In this document: piece after piece, positions 24,501 through 32,700 of the stretch | Layout of the letters: every line of letters starts with the position of its first letter | How positions within the stretch are numbered: position 1 is the stretch's first letter | Position numbers and translations under genes: made by a program | From: Monomorium pharaonis | Lineage: Eukaryota; Arthropoda; Insecta; Hymenoptera; Formicidae | Direction: 5' to 3' | Assembly: GCF_013373865.1 (NCBI RefSeq) | Contig: NC_050471.1 | Location: 434,001 to 498,000, forward strand | DNA length: 64,000 nucleotides | Notes under the pieces: model-generated | Seen by the model: only the letters and a program-made list of their open reading frames with translations | Database searches by the model: none | What the model was told of the DNA's origin: nothing

Positions 24501-24877
24501 GATTTATAAATAAAATATTAGATATATTTGATGACCAATACTGTAATTATGTTGGCTATCTGATTTAAATTAATTATATGGGTTTTAAATTTAATATAAA
24601 TAAAGCTTCTCAAAATAAACTTTTACTTAAACTTGATTTATAGTTAAATTAATCTTTACGTAACTTTAATTGATTGTGAGTGTTTTTTATTTATGTAATT
24701 TTTAACTTAACTGAATTAATTTTATAATCCATTAACTTTAATTTAATTTAGTTAAAAAATATATTAACTTAGCCAACTCTGTCTATATCATATACCTTTT
24801 GTTCTATTTTATTAACTATTTTTTTGCTGTTACTCAACAGTGACTATAAGCAACAATTTTTACAATAAAAGTTTTAA

Positions 24878-24934
<57 letters not shown>

Positions 24935-26187
24935 CAGCACACCCATTTTGTGGACGTCATATTTAGATGGATATTTGGATATCCCAGACATCCCCAGGAT
25001 GTTTGCAGGATGGGTGTGCTATATGGGAATGGAATATAAATATTGTAAAATTTTTTTTATTTAAAAAAAGCTTCTTTTATATTTCCATTTAACTTTTAAA
25101 TTTATTTTGAAATTGCCGATTATTTGGTTACTCTATACTGTTTGCACTACCTCCAGACCTAAGGCCTGTTCTTTGTCACTGCACTACTGTACTGATACAA
25201 TAAGTTAGAATGAGAAAAAACATGTTTATCTTAGGTTTGTTTTTTATTCCTGCACTGCTGCACTAGTGCAATAAGTTAGAATGAAAAAAAAATTATTTGT
25301 CTTATTCTAACTTATTCTAACTTATTGCAGTGCAGCAGTGCAGGAATAAAAAATAAATCTCTTGAGGCCTGTTCTTTGTCGCTACACTGCTGTACTGGTG
25401 CAATAAGTTAGAATAGGAAAAAATATTTCTGTCTTATTCTAGCAGTGCAGCAACAAAGAACAGGCCTTTGTTCTAGCTTATTGCACCAGTGCAGCAGTGC
25501 AGCGACAAAGAACAGGCCTCTAGTACAGCTAGTTCAGTGAACTCATGTACTAAGTACTGGAATAACAAACGGTATCGGTTACACCAGGGGCTCTATTCTG
25601 TACCAGCTACCGACAACTATCGGTATCATTGTGCACGCTTTTGGTAATATAAAATATCTGCGCAACGACACCGATACTTGTTGGTAAGTAGTACAGAATT
25701 GAGCTCCAGTTCTGGAATAACAAATGGTTTAGTGTACGCTCTTTGAACTAGTGCAGCCAGTGCAGGAAAACAAACTTATTACTTGACTATTTATTATGAG
25801 GAAAAAAGTTAACTAAATTTTTCAACTTAATTAAATTTTGTAATATATTTATGTATTAAATTAAATATTATATATACTATATATACACATACATAAGCTA
25901 AAAAAATTTAGTCAACATTTTTTTAGTACAAAATTACTGAACCTGCATACGACACCTGTCATTTTAGTGGTACAATTGATGAAATCGCCTATGTACTGTA
26001 TAACTCTAAATTTATTGATGTTTACTTTAAGTGTTTACCTATCTTGCACTTGATGAAGTTCGACTTTTTTTTGCGATGCAAGCAATATTGAAACATAGTG
26101 ACGGATTATGCCGACTAGAAATGTAATCACTACTATGGGCAAAAATACCCAGCCTCGTATATTTGGATCTAGCAACAATTCGGCCAT
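15191..26187 (-). CDS. EMC3: EMC3, ER membrane protein complex subunit 3 (complete, 3 exons)
   Basis: EMC3 (TMEM111, DUF106 family, Oxa1 superfamily) is a core insertase subunit of the ER membrane protein complex. It helps insert tail-anchored and multipass proteins. On the minus strand the coding exons are 26187-26039, 23671-23415 and 15549-15191. They total 765 bases, 254 residues plus stop, close to the usual 250-260. Splits are AG/T (Ser, in VQDSQV) and A/CT (Thr, in FVTTKV), and both restore the conserved protein. Three membrane segments are visible: GWVFLPIVVITFLVGII (about 12-28), the NVLPMVLIGGWINWMF region (about 114-130) and WVSSASWYFLNVFGLRSIY (about 160-180). The start is the first ATG giving the conserved MAELLLDPNIRGWVFLP. 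Intron 2 is 7.9 kb and holds a minisatellite and several transposons. Ptp69D diverges 3.4 kb upstream. Confidence 0.95.
15770..15930. repeat. Dispersed repeat, uninterrupted copy
   Basis: Matches the two halves at 19285-19350 and 20931-21040 as one continuous sequence, including TTGTTGTCGCTTTTCCGC and GCCAATTGGTTCTCTCG. It acts as a natural empty site for the insertion at 19351-20930. Confidence 0.8.
16008..16145. mobile_element. Partial CCAGATAGCA-family MITE
   Basis: ATTTTTTATATTCTTTGATA and the following blocks match the interior of the elements at 5304 and 7642. The terminal repeats are missing. Confidence 0.6.
16493..17736. repeat. Minisatellite, 11-bp unit GTGAGYCGGGA / GTGAGCGAGGA, with GTGA runs
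   Basis: About 1.24 kb of tandem 11-mers with variants, framed by (GTGA)n at both ends. Because 11 is not a multiple of 3 and the complement contains no stop in any phase, the minus strand reads open for 429 codons as a Ser/Pro/Leu/His-rich repeat. I treat that frame as a by-product. It lies wholly in an EMC3 intron on the sense strand of EMC3, so it is transcribed in the pre-mRNA. Confidence 0.95.
17810..17864. repeat. (GTAG/GTAT)n microsatellite
   Basis: Imperfect TAGG/TATG tetranucleotide run shortly after the minisatellite. Confidence 0.7.
18884..19165. mobile_element. Palindromic element with about 75-bp arms
   Basis: 18884-18957 (ATTAATCACAGCAAAATTTT... GTGGTTAACA) is inverted at 19087-19163 (GTTAACCACTCTGATC... 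CTGCGATTAATG). Confidence 0.65.
19193..19280. repeat. (TATCC)n microsatellite
   Basis: TATCCTATCC runs in two blocks separated by about 40 bases. Confidence 0.75.
19351..20930. mobile_element. TIR element (1580 bp) carrying six 164-bp internal repeats
   Basis: The ends are about 205-bp inverted repeats (19351-19555 and 20727-20930), starting ACGTGTGTGAAGTTAGCATC on both sides. The interior is a tandem array: the landmark TACGCG (or TACGCC) occurs at 19599, 19763, 19927, 20091, 20255 and 20419, always 164 bases apart. Each unit carries CTGTCGATATTCGATTAGCA or a close variant. No coding potential was seen. The class is unclear. It interrupts an older repeat whose intact copy is at 15770-15930. 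Confidence 0.85.
21087..21222. mobile_element. PIF/Harbinger-type MITE, TTA duplication
   Basis: TTA at 21084-21086 and 21223-21225. The TIRs TGCCCGATTTCTTCAC and GTGAAGAAATCGGGCA are perfect inverses. 136 bp, with GTGATTGGTT inside. Confidence 0.85.
21380..22231. mobile_element. 852-bp TIR element with about 230-bp arms
   Basis: AAAAAC direct repeats flank it (21374-21379 and 22232-22237). The ends AGGTAAATGTTTACTTTGAC and GTCAAAGTAAACATTTACCT are exact inverses, and similarity continues about 230 bp inward. The middle has no recognised coding sequence. Confidence 0.8.
22294..22414. mobile_element. Short palindromic MITE
   Basis: GGTTACAGTCCACTTGACGC at the left and GTTAGTGGACCGCAGCC at the right are inverted. 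TTCGAAGCATT occurs in both arms with GATTGGTCAA at the centre. Confidence 0.7.
23415..23671 (-). CDS. EMC3: EMC3 exon 2
   Basis: Starts after TTTTTCAG with T, completing Ser, then QVMIRSRLLRENG. It encodes the cytosolic linker, MTDPNMMTEMLKGN and the second membrane segment. It ends with A of a Thr codon at a GTATGT donor. Confidence 0.93.
24884..24931. repeat. (TA)n microsatellite
   Basis: About 24 TA units. Confidence 0.95.
25160..25525. mobile_element. Cluster of TGCACTGCTGCACTAGTGCA palindromic MITEs
   Basis: A complete copy is at 25231-25363 (TTTGTTTTTTATTCCTGCAC to GCAGGAATAAAAAATAAA). Flanking it are pieces of a sister family starting AGGCCTGTTCTTTGTC with the same CAATAAGTTAGAAT core. 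Units overlap and alternate in orientation. Confidence 0.7.
25588..25707. mobile_element. MITE with GGGGCTCTATTCTGTAC-type ends
   Basis: GGGCTCTATTCTGTACCAGC at the left and GTACAGAATTGAGCTCC at the right are inverted. It shares the GGGGCTCTATTCT tip with the element at 28152-28329. Confidence 0.7.
26039..26187 (-). CDS. EMC3: EMC3 exon 1 with start codon
   Basis: ATG at 26187 opens MAELLLDPNIRG, followed by the first membrane segment and SQKKVELHQVQD. The exon ends in a split Ser codon (AG) at a GTAAAC donor on the minus strand. Confidence 0.92.
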
Positions 26188-26487
26188 GTCTCTACCGCAT
26201 AAATCTATACAGTTTATTCAATCTATTCTAATTTGTTCATTCATGAGAATGAAAATACTTTCTTTATCCGAATGCGAAGGTAATACACACTCAAGTTCAA
26301 ATTAAAAAAATTTTTAATGCCTATAACCTAACACATATATATATATATATACTGTAATCATTGGTCTAGTTTCCACCGTAGTCTTCAATCCCATTCTGTT
26401 CCCGCGATGCGAATCGAATTTAATGTTGATTTCCACTGGAAGTCAAGTAGAAGTGGGGAAAATTGATATTTCAATAGAGCTAACTTA

Positions 26488-26654
26488 AGCCTACGATACA
26501 CGATGCTTGTTTTCGTGCTGGTTTGTTTGCTGGATGGAAATACTCTGTCCTGATTGGTGCATTTCTGAAGATAAATATATATGCACCAATCAAGACAGAG
26601 TATTTTATCCAGCAAACAAACTAGCACGAAAACAAGCATCGTGTATCTCTGGCT
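26488..26654. mobile_element. PIF/Harbinger-type MITE, TTA duplication
   Basis: TTA at 26485-26487 and 26655-26657. Ends AGCCTACGATACACGATGC and GCATCGTGTATCTCTGGCT are inverted, and the arms reach nearly to the centre around CTGATTGGTGCA. Confidence 0.8.
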
Positions 26655-26759
26655 TTACTTAGTTTGTTGAATATTATTAACAAGCATAATCTTTGAATAG
26701 TCTACATTACACTAAAGTGTCAAAAAACCGAAAATTATATATCTTGTTTATTTTCCATT

Positions 26760-26935
26760 TTGATTACTAAGGTTAGATTCCTTTTTGAGAAAATATGACC
26801 TTACAGAAAAGTTGGAAATTTATTGGCTATCGTATGACTTTTAACCAATAAACTTGCAACTTTTCTGTTAGAGCGGGTATTTGCGCATACGTTTTCTTGC
26901 GAATGAATTCAAGAATCGAGCCCCTGGTTCTACGC
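26760..26935. mobile_element. Partial GGGGCTCTATTCTTG MITE
   Basis: Shares CAGAAAAGTTG, TTTATTGGCTATCGTATG and TGCGAATGAATTCAAGAAT with the complete copy at 28152-28329. Its left terminus is lost. Confidence 0.65.
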
Positions 26936-26955
26936 CGTACTAGAAGCGAATTAAT

Positions 26956-27086
26956 GGCCTAGTTTACATCGTGCATTTGATACGCGTATCAAGTAGTGAA
27001 TTTAAGCTGATCAGCCAATGATTAAACACATTCACTAGTTATTTACTATTTGATACGCGTATCAAATGCACGATGTAAACTAGGCC
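26956..27086. mobile_element. Palindromic MITE GGCCTAGTTTACATCG
   Basis: Ends GGCCTAGTTTACATCGTGCA and TGCACGATGTAAACTAGGCC are exact inverses, with TTTGATACGCGTATCAA in the arms. Flanked by AAT/AATG. Confidence 0.8.
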
Positions 27087-27090
27087 AATG

Positions 27091-27599
27091 ACCTAGTTTA
27101 CACCGAGCACTTGGTACGCGTATCAAATAGTAAATAACTAGTGAATGTGTTTATTCAGAGAGGAACCTGAGAGCGGCCACCGCGGCTTTTTTCGTGCGAC
27201 CAATATTTGACTAGCATCAGCGCCAAACGTGGATGTAAAGCCCGTTCTACATTAATTGCAGTCGCCAGTTACAATTTGCAACACCCAATAAATGTCGAGC
27301 TTTAACTAGAAACTAAGCGCCTATTAGATGTCGCAAGTCGCAACTAGCTGCTTGCAATTAATGTAAAACAGACTTTACATCCACGTTTAGCGCTGATGCT
27401 AGTCAAATATCGGTCGCACGAAAAAGGCCGCGGTGGCCGCTCTCAGGTTCCTCTCTGGTTTATTCATTGCTCTAGTTTACACCGAGCACTTGGTACGCGT
27501 ATCAAGTAGTGAATTTAAGCTGATCAGCCAATGATTAAACACATTCACTAGTTACTTACTATTTGATACGCGTACCAAGTGCTCGGTGTAAACTAGAGC
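27091..27599. mobile_element. Second copy of the CCTAGTTTACACCG MITE, split by an insertion
   Basis: The ends CCTAGTTTACACCGAGCACT and AGTGCTCGGTGTAAACTAGA are inverted. The copy is broken at 27157-27457 by a hAT-like element. Confidence 0.75.
27157..27457. mobile_element. hAT-like MITE with 8-bp duplication, itself hosting another MITE
   Basis: GTTTATTC at 27149-27156 and 27458-27465. The ends AGAGAGGAACCTGAGAGCGG and CCGCTCTCAGGTTCCTCTCT are inverted. A third-level palindrome (about 27237-27374, ends AGCCCGTTCTACATTAATTG) sits in the middle. Confidence 0.8.
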
Positions 27600-27712
27600 A
27601 ATGCATCGGTGGAAACTAGACCAATGATTGTCGAGCTTTAACTAGAAATTAGGCGCTCATTGGCTGTCGCAAGTCGCAACTGGCTGCTTGCGACTTCTGT
27701 AGACGAGGCTTA

Positions 27713-28122
27713 AGGGCCATCTACAATGGAGTGTTTTAGCCGTAACAGCACTAATGCCCAGTCTACAATGAGTCGTTGGTCGTTGGTCGTAAGAAATTTA
27801 ACCAATTATGTTCGGTTATTCTTCTCTAAGATCAACTGTGATTGGTTAAATTTCTTACGACCAACGACCAACGACTCATTGTAGACTGGGCATAAAACTA
27901 CGGCAATGCTGTCTAGAATAAAAACGACGTAGCAATAACATACAAGCCGGCCATCAAAGAAAGGCGACCAAAAACTAATCCCGAATGCCCCAACGCTCAT
28001 CGTAAGCACGCAATGAATTGGCTCAATGTCTGCTGTAGGCTGTAAACAGTAAAGCAATACGAAGTGGAGACATTTTCTACGACTACTGCTACGGCCAACG
28101 ACTCTCCATTGTAGATGGCCCT
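27713..28122. mobile_element. PIF/Harbinger-type MITE, TTA duplication, with nested copy
   Basis: TTA at 27710-27712 and 28123-28125. Ends AGGGCCATCTACAATGGAG and CTCCATTGTAGATGGCCCT are exact inverses. It contains 27755-27892. Confidence 0.82.
27755..27892. mobile_element. Nested PIF/Harbinger-type MITE, TAA duplication
   Basis: TAA at 27752-27754 and 27893-27895. The arms TGCCCAGTCTACAATGAGTC and its inverse continue through TCGTTGGTCGTAAGAAATTT. 138 bp. Confidence 0.87.
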
Positions 28123-28128
28123 TTATGG

Positions 28129-28489
28129 CAGCGGTCGCAGATTGCGGCCCCGGGGCTCTATTCTTGAATTCATTCGCAAGAGAAACGTATTCGCAAATTC
28201 TGATCTTACAGAAAAGTTGAAAATTTATTGGCTATCGTATGGCTATTAACCAATAAACTTACAACTTTCTGTTAGAGCGGGTATTTGCGCATACGTTTTC
28301 TTGCGAATGAATTCAAGAATAGGGGCCCCGGTAGCATACGGTTGTATGGGGAGGGGATTAAGACTAAGAGCAAAAACCAATCATATTAAAGAATAAGTGA
28401 GTGCTCAGTATATGATTGGTTCTTGCCCTTAGTCTTCATCCCCTCCCCATGCGACCGTATGCTACCGGGGCCGCAATCTGCGACCGCTG
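28129..28489. mobile_element. hAT-type MITE with 8-bp duplication, interrupted
   Basis: CTTTATGG at 28121-28128 and 28490-28497. TIRs CAGCGGTCGCAGATTGCGGC and the inverse start with CAG, as hAT ends usually do. The element is split by another MITE at 28152-28329, and its right arm (CTACCGGGGCCGCAATC) shows the uninterrupted sequence. Confidence 0.87.
28152..28329. mobile_element. Complete GGGGCTCTATTCTTG MITE nested in a hAT-type MITE
   Basis: Ends GGGGCTCTATTCTTGAATTC and GAATTCAAGAATAGGGGCCC are inverted, with CAGAAAAGTTG and CAACTTTCTG further in. Confidence 0.8.
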
Positions 28490-28495
28490 CTTTAT

Positions 28496-28633
28496 GGTTT
28501 GTTCGCGTCGCCATGCTCCGACATGCTCCTACTCACTCCAACGCATTCTAATAGGTTGGCGTCATCGGAATCAACGTATTAGAGTGCGTTGGGGTGAATA
28601 GGAGCATGTTGGGGCATGTGACGCGAACAGACC
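28496..28633. mobile_element. Palindromic MITE GGTTTGTTCGCGTCGCCATG
   Basis: The right end is CATGTGACGCGAACAGACC. The arms carry GACATGCTCCTACTCACTCC and its inverse. It abuts the hAT-type duplication. Confidence 0.75.
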
Positions 28634-28654
28634 CTTAATGTAGAACAGGCTTTA

Positions 28655-28790
28655 GGCCTGATCTACAATGAATGTCGTAAGAAATTTAACCAATCATGTT
28701 CGCTTTTCTTCTCTCTTTCTTCTCTAAGATCAACTATGATTGGCTAGATTTCTTACGACGCGACTTACAACATCTATTGTAGACCAGGCC
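28655..28790. mobile_element. Palindromic MITE GGCCTGATCTACAATG
   Basis: Right end CTATTGTAGACCAGGCC. Arms GTAAGAAATTTAACCAATCA and TGATTGGCTAGATTTCTTAC. It is related to 27755-27892 and is the last MITE before the CpG-rich block. Confidence 0.8.
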
Positions 28791-28967
28791 TACCGCCGAG
28801 TCCGTCGACTGCTTGCGACTTGCGACTTGCGACTGGTCCGACTCGTTTCCCCGCACGACCCCGTCCATGCCGTCCATGGGCGACGCACGCTCTCTTGCGC
28901 ATAATATGAATCAGTTCTTCTGGCGCACCGTTACGAGGTGTGGAGTGGAGTCGTCGCTCCCGTCGCC

Positions 28968-29045
28968 GTCGCCGCTGCCGCCACCGCCGCGCCGCCGCCG
29001 CCGCCGCCGCCGCTGCTGCTGCCGCCGCTGCTGCTGCTGTCGCTC
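28968..29045. repeat. GCC/GCT-rich triplet repeat
   Basis: Imperfect (CCG)n grading into (CTG)n and (TCG)n, within the presumed Ptp69D 5' UTR or promoter. Confidence 0.85.
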
Positions 29046-29615
29046 GTCGTCGTCACGCGAGTGTGAACGCTCGTCATTTGGTCATTAGTTAATAACAGCA
29101 TTCCACTGAAGCGCCGTCCGTTCTGTGCCTGTTCGAACGCGTAGTATATGTCGTAGCGAGGTAAAGAGGATTCCGCTGATCTCACGACGGACGCGGTGTA
29201 CCGCGAATTACGCGGTGAGCCGCGACACGCGTTTCCCTGTGCGCGCGTGACGAGTAATGATCGAGTGAACAAGCGTGCGGTGTACACGGGGGGACGCTCC
29301 TGCCGACGACAACCGCGGCGACAACGCATTCGCAGGCCATGGAAAGCCTATGAGGGCGGCACATCGCCGGGAATCGGGAGGGGGGTGCCCCCCGTCGACA
29401 AGGGGTGGTTGACGCCACGCGCTACGCGAAAGGGACGAGGACGACGACGCAAGAAGCGCGTGCAGTTAGAGGCTGTAGGGTAGCGGCGGGAAAGGGCTTG
29501 GCCTGGCCACCACCACCGGGAGCAGCGAGAGGCGGACGTCGACGGCTACGCTCGCCGACGACGCGCGCACACCCGCACGCCTCTTTCACCGTCCCGACCG
29601 GCTTTTACGACCGCC

Positions 29616-29703
29616 ATGTTATCCTGGAGCGGCTACGCTACATCGTTGGCACCGCTGCTCGTGTGCCTCCTCGTGCTTCGCGCGGCCGGCGTTGATGAAT
29701 CTG
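29616..29703 (+). CDS. Ptp69D: Ptp69D exon 1: start codon and signal peptide
   Basis: ATG at 29616 opens MLSWSGYATS, followed by the hydrophobic stretch LAPLLVCLLVLRAAG, a good secretory signal. It ends in phase 1 at a GTGAGT donor, matching the phase of the Ig exon 7.8 kb downstream. No other in-frame start gives a signal peptide. The joined exon is inferred from phase and content. Confidence 0.78.
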
Positions 29704-32700
29704 GTGAGTTGATCGCACGCCTCTTCGCGACTCCGCGTAAGGATAAGAGGTGCGACGCGAGGCGCGCCGGGACGCGCCGCCTCTGTCAAATCCATCCGTT
29801 TCGGTTCGGTCACGTCGCTTTGATTCCGATTCTATCCGTGTTGAGTAAAAAATTGGGAAAATGAATATTCACCCGATACGAAGTATTGTTTGAACATAGA
29901 AAAAAAAATCAGCAAACGTTGCGGGCAGTCCCTTTGAATTGATTTTTTTGGTATGAAAATGTGAAATGATAACGCGTTTGGATTGAATTTCGATGATCGA
30001 CGTGCCGAGATCTCTTGCAGAGTTCCCTTTCAGAATGTTTCTCTTATATTGTATCACCTATTACTCGAGGAGAGATGGGATTTCGTATCGAGAGAATCGG
30101 AATAGAGCACGTGGAAAATCGCGTGCTATGCAATCGATTGAATGCGCAGCTCTGGAACTCGTCTGGTGGTGATATAAGATTCCGAGGACTTTACGAATCC
30201 GGCGTTCCTTTTGTACGATGTATGATGAAGGAATTCACGATTTTCATACATATCTTTTCCGCGCTTCGATTATTAATTATTGATATTATTAAGCGTCATA
30301 TAAAAAAATACTTTACACATTTTTTTTATTTTTGTCTTTTTAATATATTTATTTTTTGCAGTCTCTTATATTTTGCAATTCTTGCAGTGTTTTATTGGCA
30401 TAATTATTATTAAATTGTTTATCAATTTAATTCTCAATTATAGGATACAACAAAATTTATGGTGAATTTAATTCGTGATATTGCTTTTCAGTTTAAGTTT
30501 AGGACTATTTTAAAACAAAATTATTGTTGCGCAGTTTATAAAATTGAAAAAATCTACATAAATGTGTGCCAAAATTATTACACATAATCCTTTATCAAAA
30601 TCCTTTAATAAAAAAAAAGACTTAAAATAATAGTTTTAATTAGTGTAATTTTAATTCCCCTCTCCTTCCAAAATTAAGGAGAAAACCAATTTTTTTGTTT
30701 TTTTAACATACGCTAAAATAAGCCGATAGGAAATGTTATTGATAAATTATTTATTATATAGTTTTTAAATGTAAAAACAATTTTTTAATTATTAATTGTA
30801 TGTGTAAGAATAATGAAGGTGGCATTATCTTAAATGAAAAAAGCATACAAAAATACAAAAAAGAGAAAAATCTTTTGACAAAATTTCCTCAATTTAAGAG
30901 AATTTCTTCAATTTAAGAATTAGTCTGAATTATGGGTTGAGTCTTAATTATGGTTTAAATTTGCAAAATTAAGTAGTTTACAGATATACAGATCTTATAT
31001 TAATAAGATTATAAAAAAACTCTTGAAAAAAATTCCTTGATTATGTTATTACGTTATTGTTAATAAATTGGACATTAAACATACAATAATATGTTAAAAA
31101 CGCAGAAAAAAATTATCAATACTGGTATACCATGTATATGGTTGTGTTATTCATAGAAAGATGAGATAATTTATGCTTATATATATATATTTTTTTTTTA
31201 GTATTTAGCAAGTTTATGTTTGATATCTATACATATAATGTCTTAAAGAGTCTATAGAAGAAATCTAATAGTACATAAAACATTTAAATTTTATAAAAAT
31301 ACATGTTTTAAAGATAAAACCAAATATCTACATATTTTAATAATTTAATAACATATTTTAGAGATTTTAAGACAATAATACATTTTTCAAAGATAAAATT
31401 AAATATCTATATTTCAGTAATATTTCTATCTTATAGAAAATGAAATAATTGCAATTATGATGCTTTGTGGAACGTGGAACATCACATTATCGCGTCGGAT
31501 AATTTCCTAATGATTCTTTATCATTGTTTCTACGCTTAGAAATGTCTTCACACACTTTCCGTAAAACGTAATAATAAAATTTTGACTAATCACGTTGATC
31601 GATTTGATTGACTGATTTTTAGGAAATGATTTTATTTGTCAAAAAATTTTTATACTATATTAAAAAACGCTAAAAACCTACTAAAAAGATACGGTCATTT
31701 AATATTTAATAATATATTTTAGATGTTTTGCAATAAAAGTATATATTTTGTACTTTTTAACAAAATATTTACGTACATGTTGAGAGCTTTTACGACATAA
31801 AAATTTCATCTCTGGTTATTCACATATCAATCTGCTTTTTCTTATTTTTTTGTTTAAATTTGAGACTTAAAGAAAAAAATCTCTGAATTGATCTCTCTCT
31901 AATCAGATATCCGTCGCAGAATTCCTCGTTTCTCGAAATGAGGAAAGCGTGACTGGTGCCATTGTTTCCACCCAACGAGAGATAACTAAACGGATGGAAC
32001 TTGTCTCACTTCGTCGAAAGACCCAATTCCGGCGTCGATTCCAGCTAACTAACGCGAACGCCTATCCACTCGGTGTTGCTGATCTCGCGATCATCACACG
32101 CGGTCTGTGCAGCCAAAATTTATAACCATCCACAGCGGTAGCTTCTTGCGGAAATTTTGTTAACCTTTAGGGGGCCAGCATTTTCCCTTAAAATTTTGAA
32201 TTTTTTTCCAGTAAAATTTATACATATATATATATATACAACTAAAATCTTTTACACATTTCCAAATTACTGGCTCATATATGAGCTACCCTGGCCTGGA
32301 ACAGTATGTAAAATTTCAAAATTTGAATTTTTGTGTTTTTAGGTTTAGACGTAGAAAATTTTGTAGCTTTTTGCTTGGTTTTTTGCTTTATAAATTTTGT
32401 ATTACAATTTTTAAATATTTTTTAATCTTTTTCTATTTGTAATGTTTATATAAGAAAAAAAGTAAATTTTTTTTCAAAATTTTTTGTAAAATTTCGATAA
32501 TCTGGTCTTGTGATCAACAACATCGTGATCAACAACATCAAAATCCTCATAAACACCAAAGTTTAAATTTGGAAAATTTCCAATATCTGTCATACCAGAT
32601 CGGGGTAGTTCATATGAGCTAGCAACAATCCTAAAAAGTACATAGACCATGCAAGTTATCAATTTTACATGGAAAAATCTTGAAATTTTAATGGAAATAT

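Larger units (their letters stand above)
23672..26038. other. EMC3 intron 1
   Basis: AT-rich, with no extra exon seen. It holds a (TA)n tract, a cluster of short palindromes at 25160-25525 and a MITE at 25588-25707. Confidence 0.6.
26188..28800. other. EMC3-Ptp69D divergent spacer, a nested MITE mosaic
   Basis: Nearly all of this 2.6 kb is made of palindromic elements inserted into one another, listed individually. An outermost inverted pair, TTGGTCTAGTTTCCACCG at about 26361 and CGGTGGAAACTAGACCAA at about 27606, encloses several of them. The EMC3 promoter must lie in its first few hundred bases. Confidence 0.7.
28800..29720 (+). promoter_or_regulatory. CpG-rich promoter/5' UTR block of Ptp69D
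   Basis: GC content rises sharply for about 900 bases, with abundant CG dinucleotides and GCC-triplet runs, ending at the Ptp69D first exon. Nothing else in the window resembles it. I read it as promoter plus 5' UTR. Several ATG triplets lie upstream of 29616 and would be uORFs if transcribed. The short overlapping open frames on both strands come from the low stop-codon density of GC-rich sequence. Confidence 0.6.

Noticed and set aside
28813..29695. Several overlapping open frames on both strands of the CpG-rich block
   Set aside because: GC-rich sequence lacks stop codons by chance. The translations are Arg/Gly/Ser low-complexity, and only the 29616 start leads to a signal peptide with the right splice phase.
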